Origin: Clostridia bacterium
Lineage (GTDB): Bacteria > Bacillota > Clostridia > Lachnospirales > Lachnospiraceae
Assembly (NCBI GenBank): GCA_003249225.1
Contig: QKJQ01000031.1
Coordinates: 51,154-115,153, forward strand
Direction of reading: 5' to 3'
Length of the DNA: 64,000 nucleotides
The notes beneath the pieces were generated by a model. That model was not told the DNA's origin, did no database searches, and saw only the letters and a list, made by a program, of their open reading frames with translations. Shown in pieces: positions 63,888 through 64,000 of the stretch (position 1 is its first letter; every line of letters starts with the position of its first letter). A program made the position numbers and the translations under genes.

Positions 63888-64000
63888 TGCAAAGCTGACT
63901 CAAACGAGAGACACAAAACGAAAGAGTCGCAACTGAATAAGAAGCAGCCGGAACAGCCTGGAAAGTGCAGTGAACGGACTTCAAAAACAGACAAGCACCT

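Overview
The window is a piece of a low-GC Firmicute chromosome, most likely class Clostridia, family Lachnospiraceae. Three things point there: (i) the canonical replication-origin block rpmH-dnaA-dnaN-yaaA-recF-gyrB-gyrA with the divergent rnpA-yidD-yidC-jag-mnmE-mnmG-rsmG arm; (ii) a Bacillus-like yaaO-(kinase)-yaaR-holB-ricT-yabB-rsmI-abrB run; (iii) a ParA/ParB pair with two consensus parS sites, and a split class I (Fe-S) fumarase. The species cannot be named from sequence alone.

Layout. 1-1135: 5' part of a GH2 beta-mannosidase (minus strand). 1310-16693: a 15.3 kb integrated element bounded by 97/96 bp direct repeats that contain the 3' part of tRNA-Lys(CTT). 16851-28989: host housekeeping genes (PerM-type permease, thioredoxin, trmB, the yaaO-to-abrB block, an S1-domain protein, a small alarmone synthetase). 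29074-33218: a leader-peptide/attenuator-like region and a heterodimeric ABC exporter. 33475-43687: signalling genes (PAS, two histidine kinase/regulator pairs, HD-GYP) with an amidase-like protein and parA/parB. 43732-44042: a 24 bp tandem array. 44035-61426: the oriC block. 61586-63496: fumarase subunits split by a repeat-filled gap. 63537-64000: tRNA-Ser(GCT) and a probable rRNA-operon promoter.

The element is best explained as a filamentous phage (inovirus) prophage of a Gram-positive host. Its rightward genes, starting at a strong promoter covered by repressor operators, are: two small early proteins, a possible ssDNA-binding protein, a terminator, a 708-residue secreted and membrane-anchored adsorption-type protein (pIII-like), a pVI-like membrane protein, a 98-residue precursor that looks like a major coat protein followed at once by a strong terminator, a run of very small membrane proteins, and a Zot/pI-type assembly ATPase. 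A 715 bp non-coding region full of hairpins follows (origin and packaging-signal candidate). After it come a rolling-circle replication initiator, a tyrosine integrase, accessory genes, and a C5 cytosine methyltransferase. No lysis genes and no secretin are seen, as expected for extrusion through a single membrane.

The most striking local feature is inside the methyltransferase gene. A 210-codon ORF in the +1 frame, with its own excellent ribosome-binding site, lies wholly inside the methyltransferase reading frame. Both frames carry family-like motifs over the same nucleotides (HGVP..xDR in one, MGFPxxW in the other), which suggests a genuinely overprinted gene pair.

Other points to examine: a duplicated hairpin leader in front of two phage genes; operator arrays at both ends of the prophage; a bmrB-like leader before the ABC exporter; three unrelated-looking tandem arrays in host intergenic regions; an amidase-fold protein without its catalytic Glu; a tRNA-Lys anticodon-arm fragment between rnpA and rpmH; and GyrA with Gly at the position equivalent to E. 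coli Asp87.
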